NCBI RefSeq assembly: GCF_016907655.1 | Contig: NZ_JAFBCL010000001.1 | Location: 6,110,001-6,174,000 of the forward strand | DNA from: Saccharothrix algeriensis | Lineage (GTDB): Bacteria > Actinomycetota > Actinomycetes > Mycobacteriales > Pseudonocardiaceae | Reading direction: 5' to 3' | Length of the DNA: 64,000 nt | Shown here: positions 17,352 through 25,810 of the stretch, in pieces | Layout of the letters: every line of letters starts with the position of its first letter | Position numbering within the stretch: the first letter of the stretch is position 1 | Position numbers and translations under genes: made by a program | The notes under the pieces: generated by a model | What the model was told of the DNA's origin: nothing | The model's database searches: none | The model's input: the letters and a program-made list of their open reading frames with translations, nothing else

Positions 17352-17357
17352 GATAAT
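17352..17357 (+). promoter_or_regulatory. -10 element GATAAT for a probable leaderless transcript
   Basis: GATAAT lies eight bases before the GTG at 17366, the spacing expected if transcription starts at the start codon. No ribosome site precedes the GTG, supporting a leaderless mRNA for the regulator. Confidence 0.55.
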
Positions 17358-17365
17358 GGTTGCTC

Positions 17366-18292
17366 GTGGCAGCTCCTCAGCAACGACCCGGCCCCGAGCA
17401 GGTGCTCAGCCAGGAGAAGTTCGCCGACGCCCTGCGGGCCGCGATCGCCCGGCGCGACCTCACCCTCGACCGCATCCGCGCGCGGCTCGCCGACCGGGGC
17501 GTGGAGATCAGCCTGGCCACGCTGAGCTACTGGCAGCAGGGCCGCAGCCGCCCCGAGCGGCCGAACTCGCTGCGCGCGCTGCGCGAGCTGGAGGCGATCC
17601 TCGAACTGCCCGGGGGCACCCTGTTCGACTTCCTCGAACCCCGCCGGCCCCGCGGCCGGTGGCTCGGCGACGGCGGCCTGAGCTTCGGCGCCCTCTACGG
17701 CGAGGACTCGCCGGTCCAGGGGGTCCTGGGCGAGGGGTTCGTCAACCCCAACCCCGACGTGGCCGTCCTGTCGACCGCGGAGCAGTGCCTGGTCGACGCC
17801 CGCCGGTCGCTGCGCGCGATCACGATCAGGCAGGTGCTGCGGGCGGTGAACAACGGCTGCGACCGGCTGCTCGTGGTGCACGGGGTGGACGAGGGCGACG
17901 TGATGCCGCACGACCTGGTGGTGCGCGGCGGCGCGGTGGCCGAGCTGCGCGCGGACGCCGAGGCGGGCTACGTCGCCGCGGACCTCCGCCTGGGCCGGGC
18001 GCTGGACAAGAACGAGACCGCGGTCCTGGAGTACGAGTGGCGCATGGGCGAGAGCGACCTGCCCTCCCGCCACCACGAGCGGCTGATGCGCACCGCCAAC
18101 AGCAGCTACCTGCTGCAGGTCTGCTTCGACCGGGTCACCGTGCCCGCGCGCTGCTACGAGTACCGGCGGGCGAGGGCCGACGCGCCGACGGAGAACCGCC
18201 GCCGCCTGCCGATCGACCCGGCGCCGTCGGTCCACCTGTTCCAGGCCAAGAGCCGCCCCGGTGTGCACGGCATCTCCTGGGAGTGGGCGTGA
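17366..18292 (+). CDS. HTH regulator (XRE-like) with C-terminal domain
   Basis: 308 aa. The first 85 residues form a helix-turn-helix: KFADALRAAIARRDLTL, then ISLATLSYWQQGRSRPER, a recognition-helix pattern of XRE-like actinomycete regulators. The remaining 220 residues (GGLSFGALYGEDSP..., CYEYRRARADAP) form a beta-rich domain I cannot assign. GTG 17366 is chosen because it follows a -10 element directly; TTG 17360 is possible. The convergent neighbour is the secreted HET-C-like protein. A 17-bp palindrome just upstream could be its own operator. Confidence 0.75.
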   Translation: MAAPQQRPGPEQVLSQEKFADALRAAIARRDLTLDRIRARLADRGVEISLATLSYWQQGRSRPERPNSLRALRELEAILELPGGTLFDFLEPRRPRGRWLGDGGLSFGALYGEDSPVQGVLGEGFVNPNPDVAVLSTAEQCLVDARRSLRAITIRQVLRAVNNGCDRLLVVHGVDEGDVMPHDLVVRGGAVAELRADAEAGYVAADLRLGRALDKNETAVLEYEWRMGESDLPSRHHERLMRTANSSYLLQVCFDRVTVPARCYEYRRARADAPTENRRRLPIDPAPSVHLFQAKSRPGVHGISWEWA

Positions 18293-18335
18293 CGGCGGCC
18301 CGCGGCCGACCGGCGCGGCGCCGGGCGAGCGGGTG

Positions 18336-19304
18336 TCAGTGGTCCTGGAACAGCGCGATCCCGATGGGGATGTACTCGGAGGGGTAGGTGTCGATCAGCC
18401 GCTGGACGAAGTCCTGCACCTGGCGGTCGGTCTCGGCCTGGGCGCCCTCGTAGGCCCGGTGGAAGTTGCTCTTCCCGTCGACGACGACCTTGCCGCGCTT
18501 GCTGCCACCGGTGTCCTTGGCGAGGTCGTGGTCGTGCTTGACGCGGCCCTTGCAGTTCTGCCGCACGCCGTCCACGTAGTCGTCGGGGTGGCAGCCGGTG
18601 ATCAGCTCCTCCGGCAGCCACTTCTCGACGTCCGAGGGCTCGAAGTACTGCCGGAGCAGGACCTCCCACATCGTGAACCGGTCGTCGGGCCCGCGACCGA
18701 GGCCGTAGGGGTTGCGCCGGGTGACGGGCTCACCCGGCACCGAGAAGTCGGCCCAGTTGCCGTGGGCGTAGAAGTCCTGGACGGTGTGCAGGGCGCGGCC
18801 GACGTCGCGGATCACGGCGCACTTCGGCCGGGATTCGGTCTTCTCCGGGTTGAACTCGCAGTCCCGGGACATGTCGGTCTTGACGGGTTTCCCGTCCTGC
18901 TGCAACTCCCACGCCCGGACGATGGCCTCGTAGAAGTTGTTCCGGGCGTACATGCCGCACATGTGGAACAGCTTGACCCGCCAGGCGTTGTCCTTCGGGT
19001 AGGTCTCCCCGTTGTTGTAGCGCGGCGGGACGTGGTCGGCGGAATCGCAGTGGGACTCGGTGCGGTGCCATTCGTACCTGTCCTGGTAGACCGCGGCCTC
19101 CCGGAACTGCCTGACCGTCCACCGGGCGGTCGAGGTGCCGGTGTCCTTGAGGGCTTTCTCGGTGATGTCCATGTGGTAGCCGCCGTAGAACGCCGCCGCC
19201 GACGGCGCGAAGACCGCCGTTCCCGCCGCGACGACGGCGCCCGCCACCACGACACCGCACAGGCGCGTCACCCCTGAAGTCCGGATCCTGCTTGAAAAGC
19301 GCAC
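18336..19304 (-). CDS. Secreted HET-C/CinY-like zinc-phospholipase-fold protein
   Basis: 322 aa with signal peptide (to about residue 40; ...APSAAAFYGGYH). Mature protein starts with AFYGGYHMDITEKAL and contains ALHTVQDFYAHGNW, the His/Asp-rich helix seen in zinc-dependent phospholipase C / P1-nuclease-like proteins, the HET-C group and, as I recall, CinY of lanthipeptide loci. Six Cys residues occur, some likely bridged. GTG 19304 follows AAGGGG with good spacing; GTG 19307 also in frame. It has no biosynthetic partner here, so a secreted lipase/toxin-like or developmental role is equally possible. Family assignment is from motif resemblance. Confidence 0.65.
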   Translation of the reverse strand: MRFSSRIRTSGVTRLCGVVVAGAVVAAGTAVFAPSAAAFYGGYHMDITEKALKDTGTSTARWTVRQFREAAVYQDRYEWHRTESHCDSADHVPPRYNNGETYPKDNAWRVKLFHMCGMYARNNFYEAIVRAWELQQDGKPVKTDMSRDCEFNPEKTESRPKCAVIRDVGRALHTVQDFYAHGNWADFSVPGEPVTRRNPYGLGRGPDDRFTMWEVLLRQYFEPSDVEKWLPEELITGCHPDDYVDGVRQNCKGRVKHDHDLAKDTGGSKRGKVVVDGKSNFHRAYEGAQAETDRQVQDFVQRLIDTYPSEYIPIGIALFQDH

Positions 19305-19776
19305 CACGATCCCCTTCCCGGCCGCGGCGGACGACGCCGCGGCACCGGTCACCCGCCTGTCCGCGGTCAACGGTCATGGCAGCGGGCGGACACAGTGTCG
19401 GGTCCGCCCACCGGTTCCGCCGGACCGCGCTCGCCCGCCGATCCCGCGCCCGAGCACTCACGGCGACCGGTGACCGGTGTGCCCGCGGCGCCCCACCCCC
19501 GCGGACCACCGATCCCGTGACCGCGGATCGCGCCCGTGGTCACGACCTGTCCACCACGTCACACCTCGGGCGCGGCGGGTCGGCGCGCCACCCGGGAAAA
19601 CGGTGGTCGACGGCGGGATCGGCCGTCGGGCCGGTTGCTCCCGACGCGGGAGCGCCCCCGCCCGCGGGGCTGGGCCGAGTGGCGCATCGGGCTCCGGGAA
19701 CCGACCATGGTGGGACGGCACGGCCGGACCCCCGGTCGTGGGATGCCGGACGAGCGTTACACCGGAGGGAGGCGCC
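19305..19776. other. Intergenic region between divergent genes
   Basis: 472 bases of GC-rich sequence; no open frame with convincing codon bias. It must hold promoters for the HET-C-like gene and the STAS gene. Confidence 0.35.
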
Positions 19777-20229
19777 GTGCACGTCCCGACGCAACCCTGC
19801 TCGCCGCCGCCGTTCGCCGCCACGGTGCTGCGCCGCCCCGGCGCGGTGGTGGTGGCGGTGCAGGGCGAGCTGGACCCGCTGACCGCGCCGACCCTCCGCG
19901 AGGTGCTCGACGAGAGCCTGGAGGAGCAGCCGGGCGCGGTCGTCGTGGACCTCCGGGGGCTCACCCTGCTGGCCTCGGCGGGGCTGGCGGCCCTCATCGC
20001 GGCCCACGACCGGGCCGTCCCGCAGTCCCGGCTGCGGATCGTGGCGTCCGACATCACCCCCGCCATGCGGACGATCCACCTCACCAGCCTGCACGACGTG
20101 CTGAGCGTGCACGCCACCGTGGAGGACGCGCTGGCCGCCTACGGCGAGTACGTCGACGAGCGCCCCCCGCAGGTCCTCCGGCAGGACTCCGGTGTCGTGC
20201 GCGAGGACGGTGTCAAGAGCGACGGGTGA
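19777..20229 (+). CDS. STAS-domain anti-sigma factor antagonist-like protein
   Basis: 150 aa with a STAS domain at about 12-115: strand GAVVVAVQGELDPLTAPTLREVL, then AVVVDLRGLTLLASAGLAALIAAH, where the loop carries one Ser (LASAG) in place of the classical D-S-S/T-G. Such proteins bind anti-sigma factors and are controlled by phosphorylation of the loop Ser. The Asp normally before it is replaced by Ala, which is common in actinobacterial paralogues. GTG 19777 has a perfect GGAGGGA site. No anti-sigma kinase gene is adjacent, so the partner is elsewhere. Confidence 0.82.
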   Translation: MHVPTQPCSPPPFAATVLRRPGAVVVAVQGELDPLTAPTLREVLDESLEEQPGAVVVDLRGLTLLASAGLAALIAAHDRAVPQSRLRIVASDITPAMRTIHLTSLHDVLSVHATVEDALAAYGEYVDERPPQVLRQDSGVVREDGVKSDG

Positions 20230-20340
20230 GAGGCCGCCGGAGGTGCGGCGGCGCCCGAACCCCTTGGCCGCAGAGGGCGTGGTTCGCGGTCAACCGAACA
20301 GGGGAGTGCGCCCGGCGCTGTCGTCGGGTGAGGTGGTGGT

Positions 20341-20577
20341 ATGCGCCGAACACTGGTTGCCGCGGGTTTCGCCGCGCTGCTCGCCCTGTCCGGGACGCCG
20401 ACCGCCACCGCCGCGCCCGACTGCTGCTGGAACGGGCCCTTCGCCGACGTGGAGCAGTGCCGGGCGGACGCTGCCGCGTGGCGCGAGCTCGGCGGGGGCG
20501 CCGGGCAGTGCTCCTACAAGACGGACTGGGTCAACGGCTGGGACGGCTGGTACTACCGGGCCACCCCGTTGCCGTGA
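20341..20577 (+). CDS. Small secreted Cys/Trp-rich protein
   Basis: 78 aa: signal peptide ending ...TATAAP, then a 53-residue mature peptide with four Cys (CCW, QCRAD, QCSYK) and an aromatic tail (WVNGWDGWYYR). Good RBS-like GGTGAGGTGGTGGT before ATG. No family recognised; small disulfide-bonded secreted proteins of this kind are common in actinomycetes. Confidence 0.65.
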   Translation: MRRTLVAAGFAALLALSGTPTATAAPDCCWNGPFADVEQCRADAAAWRELGGGAGQCSYKTDWVNGWDGWYYRATPLP

Positions 20578-21283
20578 GCGCGCCTCCGGGCGCGGGGAGG
20601 GGGCCGGCGCGGCGTCACGCGCGTGATCGTCGCCCGGCCTGACCGGCGGGGGATCCACCGCCTGCTCCGGTCGTCGGGCGCGGTCGCGCCGGTCGGCCCG
20701 GATTCGCGGTGGCGGTGATTGCCCGCCACCGGTCGCCGGATGAGCGCCCGTTCACCGCGTTGACGCCGGTCGAGGCGGGCGCGGTCACGGTGTGGTGCGC
20801 CGGGTCCGCACCGCGAATTCTTCGTGGCACTCGTCCGGAGCAACAGTCTCGAATGGCCCGATTTCCCGACGTCGCACCCGATCGAGGAGCGTATCGGCCC
20901 TGGTGGGGTGAATGCGCGGATCCTGCTCATCACTGAAGAGGACAAGGCGTTCGGCCAGGGGGTGGACCGGAAGCGCCAGGAACCCTCGGACGGCGTAGTA
21001 ATTCCATTCCCGCGCTTTCCGCTTGCGGAATCAATCAGCTTTCTATACTCTCGCATCGAGGCCGTTCGGCGGTCTCGGGGAATCCCGGCCGGAACCACTC
21101 CGGGATTCCTCGGCATCGCGGGCGCGCAAACCCCCGGACAACTCCGCATGGGGGTGATTTCGCGCGCCCGGCGCACTCCGACGGCGGGGTGCGCGCAACT
21201 CCCGCGATCCGGCAGCGGGCGTCGTCGCGCACACCGCGCGCGTTCCGGCCGGTCCCAGGGCTCGTGAACCGGGAGGACCACTC
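20578..21283. other. Long intergenic region with lower GC part
   Basis: 706 bases. The second half (about 20815-21060) is clearly less GC-rich than the surroundings. A possible open frame from 20824 lacks normal codon bias and similarity. I see no gene I can support; the region includes the candidate promoter at 21023-21049. Confidence 0.4.
21023..21049 (+). promoter_or_regulatory. Candidate promoter for the GNAT gene
   Basis: TTGCGG at 21023 and TATACT at 21044 are separated by 15 bases, shorter than ideal, in an AT-richer patch. A transcript from here would have a leader of about 225 bases before the GTG at 21284. Confidence 0.3.
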
Positions 21284-22162
21284 GTGACCACGACGGACGT
21301 GAACCAGCACCACGACCTCGAAGACTTCACCGTCGACACCGCCACGGTGGACGACTGGCGGCAGATCACCGCGTGGGGCAACCAGGAGGGGTGGAACATC
21401 GGGTTCCACGACGCGGAGTGCTTCTTCGCCGCCGACCCGGGCGGCTTCTTCATCGGCCGCGTCGGCGGTCGCCCGGTCTCGGCCGTGTCGATGGTGAACT
21501 ACTCCGACGAGTTCTCGGCGTGGGGCCACTACCTGGTCGACCCGCGGCTGCGCGGCCGGGGCTACGGCCAGGGCGTGTGGGAGGTCGCCGTCCGGCACGC
21601 GGGGTCCCGGGCGGCCTCCGGCGACGCGATGCCGGGCGTGGTGGGCTTCTACCGGCGCGAGGGCATGGTCCCGGTGCACCACACCGTGCACTGGGCGGGC
21701 CGCCTGGCGCGCGCGGGCCGCGAGGTCGACGGCGTGGAGCCGGTCCGGCCGGAGCAGCTGGGCGCCGTGGCCGACTACGACGGCGAGTGCTTCCCCGCCC
21801 ACCGGCCCGGGTTCCTCGGCCGGTGGCTGTTCGCGCCCGGGCACGTGGCCCGCGCCCGCTGGGCCGGGGGCCGCGTCACCGGCTACGGCGTGCTGCGCCC
21901 GGCCCCGGCCGGATACCGGATCGGCCCGCTGGTGGCCGACACCCCGCGGATCGCCGCCGAGGTGTTCGACGCGCTGACCGCGCACCTGCGGCCCGGCGCC
22001 GAGGTGTCGGCGTTCTCCCCCGAGGTGCAGGAGGCGGCGGCCCCGCTGCTCTCGGCGGGCGGCCTGGCCGAGCGGTTCCGGCTGGTGCGCGTGCACCGCG
22101 GCGCGCCGCCCGCGCACCGCGCCCGGAACGTCTACGCGATCGCCAGCCTGGAGCTGGGCTGA
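21284..22162 (+). CDS. GNAT family N-acetyltransferase
   Basis: 292 aa, two-domain. The acetyl-CoA motif A is seen as YLVDPRLRGRGYGQGVWEVAV (R-G-x-G-x-G/A type) around residue 85-105. The N-terminal half has the GNAT strands (FFIGRVGGRPVSAVSMVNYS) and the C-terminal 130 residues (FLGRWLFAPGHVARARWAGG...GYRIGPLVADTP) fit the second domain of YitH/HolE-type acetyltransferases. Substrate unknown. GTG 21284 follows GGGAGGACC. It stands alone. Confidence 0.85.
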   Translation: MTTTDVNQHHDLEDFTVDTATVDDWRQITAWGNQEGWNIGFHDAECFFAADPGGFFIGRVGGRPVSAVSMVNYSDEFSAWGHYLVDPRLRGRGYGQGVWEVAVRHAGSRAASGDAMPGVVGFYRREGMVPVHHTVHWAGRLARAGREVDGVEPVRPEQLGAVADYDGECFPAHRPGFLGRWLFAPGHVARARWAGGRVTGYGVLRPAPAGYRIGPLVADTPRIAAEVFDALTAHLRPGAEVSAFSPEVQEAAAPLLSAGGLAERFRLVRVHRGAPPAHRARNVYAIASLELG

Positions 22163-22315
22163 CCGCGAGCACGGCCCGGCGGGTCCGTCGGTGACGGGCC
22201 GGTGTCGACGGCGGACCGCCGATGCCGCCCCCGGCGCTCTCCGCGGAAACCTTCCGGACCGACCGGTTCGCCGAACACGTGTCACTCACGGACGAGCTCA
22301 CGGAAAGGACGGGTA

Positions 22316-22777
22316 ATGGATCACGAGGGCACACCGGCAGGCTCAGGGGCGGCCGAGCGCGACGAGGCCGCCGCTGCTGCCCGGGACGCAGCCGACCCCT
22401 TCGAACTGGAGATCGTCCCCGGCGGGGAGATCAAACCCTACCCGGCCACCTCGAAAGCGATAATCAACGACACCAAGGTTTTGACCAGCAAGATCGACTA
22501 TGGTGACCTCTGGGGCCGGGGGCAAAGCAACGTCAAGAGGTACCAATCCGTTCGCTTCGACCGGCAGGATCCGTCGAAAGACCACCAGAACTGCCAGATC
22601 CAGATCAACGAACGCCCGAGCCCCTCGACGGTCGCGGGCATCCTGGTCAGCCTCGAACTCGAGATCACGAAGCTCAAGCCGGGGCAGAAGGACTACGTCC
22701 AGCGCAAAGCGCGGGACGCCATGCTGAGGAGCCTCGACCAGAAGACCATGATGATCCTGCGGAAGAAGAAAGCCTGA
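22316..22777 (+). CDS. Unknown small protein, lower-GC gene
   Basis: 153 aa, no signal peptide or membrane helix. Acidic, Ala-rich start, then FELEIVPGGEIKPYPATSKAIIND, DRQDPSKDHQNCQIQINERP, and a basic lysine-rich end (MMILRKKKA). Third-position GC is clearly lower than in neighbours, suggesting a recently acquired gene. ATG 22316 has a GGAAAGGACGGG site. I do not recognise the family; the last 40 residues look helical and could bind nucleic acid or protein. Confidence 0.6.
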   Translation: MDHEGTPAGSGAAERDEAAAAARDAADPFELEIVPGGEIKPYPATSKAIINDTKVLTSKIDYGDLWGRGQSNVKRYQSVRFDRQDPSKDHQNCQIQINERPSPSTVAGILVSLELEITKLKPGQKDYVQRKARDAMLRSLDQKTMMILRKKKA

Positions 22778-23076
22778 TCGACCGCGTGCCCGGCAGGCTC
22801 GGCCTCGATCGGCAGGCCCCGCCGGACATCGCGGTCGCGCGGGTCGGCCGGCCGGGCGTCACGACTTTCCGAAGACCGCAACCGGCCGCGCACCGGTGTC
22901 CCGCGGGCGCGCCCGCGCTGCCCTGCCGGCGCTGTCGCGTTACCGTGGCGCACACGCCGCACGCGGCCCTCCCCGGCCGCACGGCCTCTCGCCGTCCCCG
23001 CTGGTGTCCGGTGTTCGCTCACGGTGGTGGCCGCCGACAGGAGCCAGGCCCACCACCCTGTCCAGAGGAGACACGC

Positions 23077-23265
23077 ATGTCCGTCAGGCGTACCACCACG
23101 CGCGTCGGTATCCCGCTCGTCCTGGCCACCACCCTGGCCCTGGCCACCTCCGGCACCGCCGGCGCCCAGGCCCTCGACCTCACCGACAACGTCGTCGGCG
23201 CCGTCTCCAGCCTCCTCGGCGGAGGCGGCGACGCCCTCAACGCCGTCGCCGACGCCATCGACTGA
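23077..23265 (+). CDS. Small secreted peptide (62 aa)
   Basis: Signal peptide (MSVRRTTTRVGIPLVLATTLALATSGTAGAQA) then about 30 residues, ALDLTDNVVGAVSSLLGG and GGDALNAVADAID, an amphipathic helix, a Gly turn and another helix. RBS AGAGGAG. No Cys. A hairpin 18 bases after the stop terminates it. Too short to assign, but signal, RBS and terminator all support a real gene. Confidence 0.65.
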   Translation: MSVRRTTTRVGIPLVLATTLALATSGTAGAQALDLTDNVVGAVSSLLGGGGDALNAVADAID

Positions 23266-23283
23266 GACACCCGACGGCACCCC

Positions 23284-23302
23284 CGCGCCGGTCACCGGCG
23301 CG
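23284..23302 (+). terminator. 8-bp GC hairpin after the small secreted peptide gene
   Basis: CGCGCCGG, loop TCA, CCGGCGCG; perfect 8-bp stem located between two convergent genes. Confidence 0.6.
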
Positions 23303-23387
23303 CCCGAATACGGTCGGGTGCGATGTGGGGCGGTGCGCGCTGGGAGGCCGGGCGGCGGCCGGGGGTGGGTCGGCCGTGCGTACGGGT

Positions 23388-24911
23388 TCAACGCGCACCG
23401 CGGTGTCGAGCCGTGTCGGGGTTGTCCGCCCCGGTGGTCGGCGCGGGGTGCGGGTGGTGGGCGTGGGCGGCGCGCAGGTAGTCGCGCAGGAAGGTTTCCC
23501 GGGTCGGGTCCACCGTGGCGCGCAGGACGCGGACCACTTCCGGGAGCAGTGCGGTGCCGAGGTTGTCGTAGAGCCGCCGCACGCGCTGGTGGACGGCTGT
23601 GCGCAGTTGGTCCTCGTCGAGCCAGTAGGGCAGGGCGAGGCCGGTTTCGTGAGCGGCGTCGGTGTCGTGGTCGGTGGCTTCGGCGATGGCCTGTCGCAGG
23701 GTCGTCGGTTCGATGGGTGGTCGTTCGGGGGTGAACCAGCCGAACCTGTCGTCGGAGGCGCCGGCGCCGAGCACGGTGTCGGTGAGGTGGGTGGCGATGA
23801 CCGGTGAGCAGTGGAAGCCGTCGCGGTTGGTGCCGGTGGCGAACAGCAGGCCCTCGACCGAGCAGCCGCCGATGAGGGGGAAGCCGTCGACGCTGACCGG
23901 GCGCACCCCGTGCAGCCAGCGGTGGACGTGGCGAGCGGCGAGGTGGTGGTCGAGCTGTTCGCACAGCATGCGCATGAGGCTGTGGCTGGAGGCGATGTCG
24001 GGCCCCGGTGTCGGGTCGGGGGTGACGATGTTGGTGGCCCCGGCGTACAGCGTCCCGGACGCGCGTTGGGGTACCAGGTGCAGTCCGCACGACCCGGCGC
24101 GGTTGGGGGTGCGCAGGACGTGGCGCGGGCCGGGTCGGGGTGGCTCGACCAGCAGCGCGAAGCCGGTGCCGTGCAGCACGGGAGGGAACGCGCCCGCGGG
24201 CAGCACGGCCTGGGCCAGCGCGCTGCCCGCGCTGCCCGCGGCGAGCACCACCGTGCCGGTGTCGACGGTGTCGCCTCCGGTCAGGCGCACGCCGCGCACC
24301 CGGTGCGCGTCGACCACCAGCCGCTCCGCGGTGGCGTCGACCAGGTCGACGCCGAGCCGCCGGGCCGCCGCCGCCAGCGCCGCCATCACCGCACGGGCGT
24401 CGACGCCGCCCTCGCGCGGCAGGTACAGCACCCGCGACGGGCGGGCGGGGAACTCCGGTGACAACCCCGCCACGTCCTCGGCGGCGAGCGCCTCGTGCGG
24501 CTCGCCGTGCTCGGCCAGCGCGGCCCCGATCGCGGCGAAGTTGTCGGTGGCCACCTGACCCAACCTCGCGCTGAGCACCACCACGGTGCCCTCCACGCAG
24601 CTCGCGCGCAGCCCTGCGGCCTCGGGGCCGGCCAGCTCGGCCAGGAAGTCCAGCCAGTCCGGCCACTCCTCCAGCGCCTGACGGGCGATCGAGAACCGCG
24701 CCCGGGCCGCGGGATGCCCACTGCTGTGCGCGGTGACCTCGCCGAAGCAGTTCAGCATCGCCCCGGCCGCCGCCGACGCCCCGCGCTCCCGCGCCGCCGG
24801 ACCCACCACCGCCACCCGCGCCCGCGGTTCCCGGTACGCCAGCCGCACCGCGGTCGACAACCCGAGCACCCCGTTGCCCACGATCACCACATCAGCGCTT
24901 CCCGGTGACAT
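23388..24911 (-). CDS. FAD-dependent oxidoreductase, DAO family
   Basis: 507 aa. The dinucleotide-binding fold is at the start: ADVVIVGNGVLGLSTAVRL (GxGxxG). A glycine-oxidase/DAO-type substrate domain follows, with TVVLAAGSAGSALAQ as the second FAD-contacting strand and FPLIGGCSVEGLLFATGTNRDGFHCSP near the C-terminus, typical of the DAO family. The last 120 residues are a charged helical extension beyond the usual about 380 aa. ATG 24911 follows GGAGGGCG. The substrate is unknown; amines, amino acids or sarcosine-like compounds are usual for the family. It diverges from the P450/minigene locus, with about 900 bases of non-coding or degenerate sequence between. Confidence 0.85.
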   Translation of the reverse strand: MSPGSADVVIVGNGVLGLSTAVRLAYREPRARVAVVGPAARERGASAAAGAMLNCFGEVTAHSSGHPAARARFSIARQALEEWPDWLDFLAELAGPEAAGLRASCVEGTVVVLSARLGQVATDNFAAIGAALAEHGEPHEALAAEDVAGLSPEFPARPSRVLYLPREGGVDARAVMAALAAAARRLGVDLVDATAERLVVDAHRVRGVRLTGGDTVDTGTVVLAAGSAGSALAQAVLPAGAFPPVLHGTGFALLVEPPRPGPRHVLRTPNRAGSCGLHLVPQRASGTLYAGATNIVTPDPTPGPDIASSHSLMRMLCEQLDHHLAARHVHRWLHGVRPVSVDGFPLIGGCSVEGLLFATGTNRDGFHCSPVIATHLTDTVLGAGASDDRFGWFTPERPPIEPTTLRQAIAEATDHDTDAAHETGLALPYWLDEDQLRTAVHQRVRRLYDNLGTALLPEVVRVLRATVDPTRETFLRDYLRAAHAHHPHPAPTTGADNPDTARHRGAR

Positions 24912-25315
24912 CACGCCCTCCAGCACGAGCGGGCACCCGGCCCGTGGGCCCGGATCGACGAGGACACGGTTCGCAAGTGGCACCTGGGCTTCTGGTCGGG
25001 TGAGGGCGACCGGTGGCGCAGTGGGCGTCCCCCGGAGCGTCCCGGCTGTGGTCGTGCACGGGGTTCCCGCCCGGCCACCCCACGGTGTCCGGCCGGCCGG
25101 TATTCACCCGATCGAGAGCGGCGCCGCCTCCGCTCCGGCCAGGTGCCCGCACACCCGTCTCCCGCCGCAAGCCGCTCCGACGAGGGCTTTCGATACCGAC
25201 AGGCATCAGGACCGGGGCCCGCTTCGCACCGGCGGTGCGGCCGCCTGCGAGGCGTCGCTTCGTCGCCCTGAGAGTCGTCATCGGTCGGTCGTCATCGGTT
25301 GTCAGCAGGTGGACG
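24912..25315. other. Non-coding stretch upstream of the FAD oxidoreductase
   Basis: 404 bases. Frames here are low-bias. Together with the adjoining remnant it looks like degraded DNA plus the promoter of the oxidoreductase gene; I see no other signal. Confidence 0.35.
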
Positions 25316-25501
25316 TCATTGGTTGCCGGAATCGGGACGGCTGGTGCTGTCGAGGGTGTCGAGCCGGTGCTGGACGCGTTCGGTGTCGGCCGTGCGGCCT
25401 TGTCCCCGGTGCAGCTCCAGCGCTTCCCGCCACACCTCGCGGGCCTGCTCGTGGTGTCCGGGCGCGGCGTGGGGTGGCCCGCGTGGTCGAGGGCCACCCG
25501 G
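25316..25501 (-). pseudogene. Remnant of an AfsR/SARP-type regulator (TPR C-terminus only)
   Basis: The minus strand encodes HHEQAREVWREALELHRGQ and DTERVQHRLDTLDS, matching the last TPR of the intact SARP-NB-ARC-TPR regulator at 59132-61930 (ARAAWREALELYREQGRDAG and RVLRRLD). Further upstream, RVALDHAGH (cf. DTLDHLGH) is in another frame, so at least one frameshift has occurred. The BTAD and NB-ARC parts are missing. It marks a past rearrangement at this site. Confidence 0.6.
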
Positions 25502-25810
25502 GTGCGCGTGCCCCGCCCATGCCCGGGTCGGCTTGGTGGCGGCACCCTCGTGCAACTGCTCGCCGCGCAGTCACAGACAGCACCTCCTCACCCGTGCGAG
25601 GGACGTCCTGGTAGCTGAAACGAGTGACTGGGGCGTGGAGGCGGTATCGCCCGCATCGGCGTGGGAAGCCGGGGAGAGACCCTTCGGCAACGCGCTGTGC
25701 CACCGGGGTGAAAGCACGTGGACCGCCGTCCGGGTCCGACCAGCGTCCGACAGGTTGCCAGTACGGCGGCCGACCACGGCGGTGACCGCGATCGGAGGTT
25801 GGAGGTACCA

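Noticed and set aside
20824..21267. Open frame of about 148 codons in the long gap before the GNAT gene
   Set aside because: Starts look plausible but codon bias is poor, the second half turns to Arg/Ser-rich noise, no RBS and no family resemblance.
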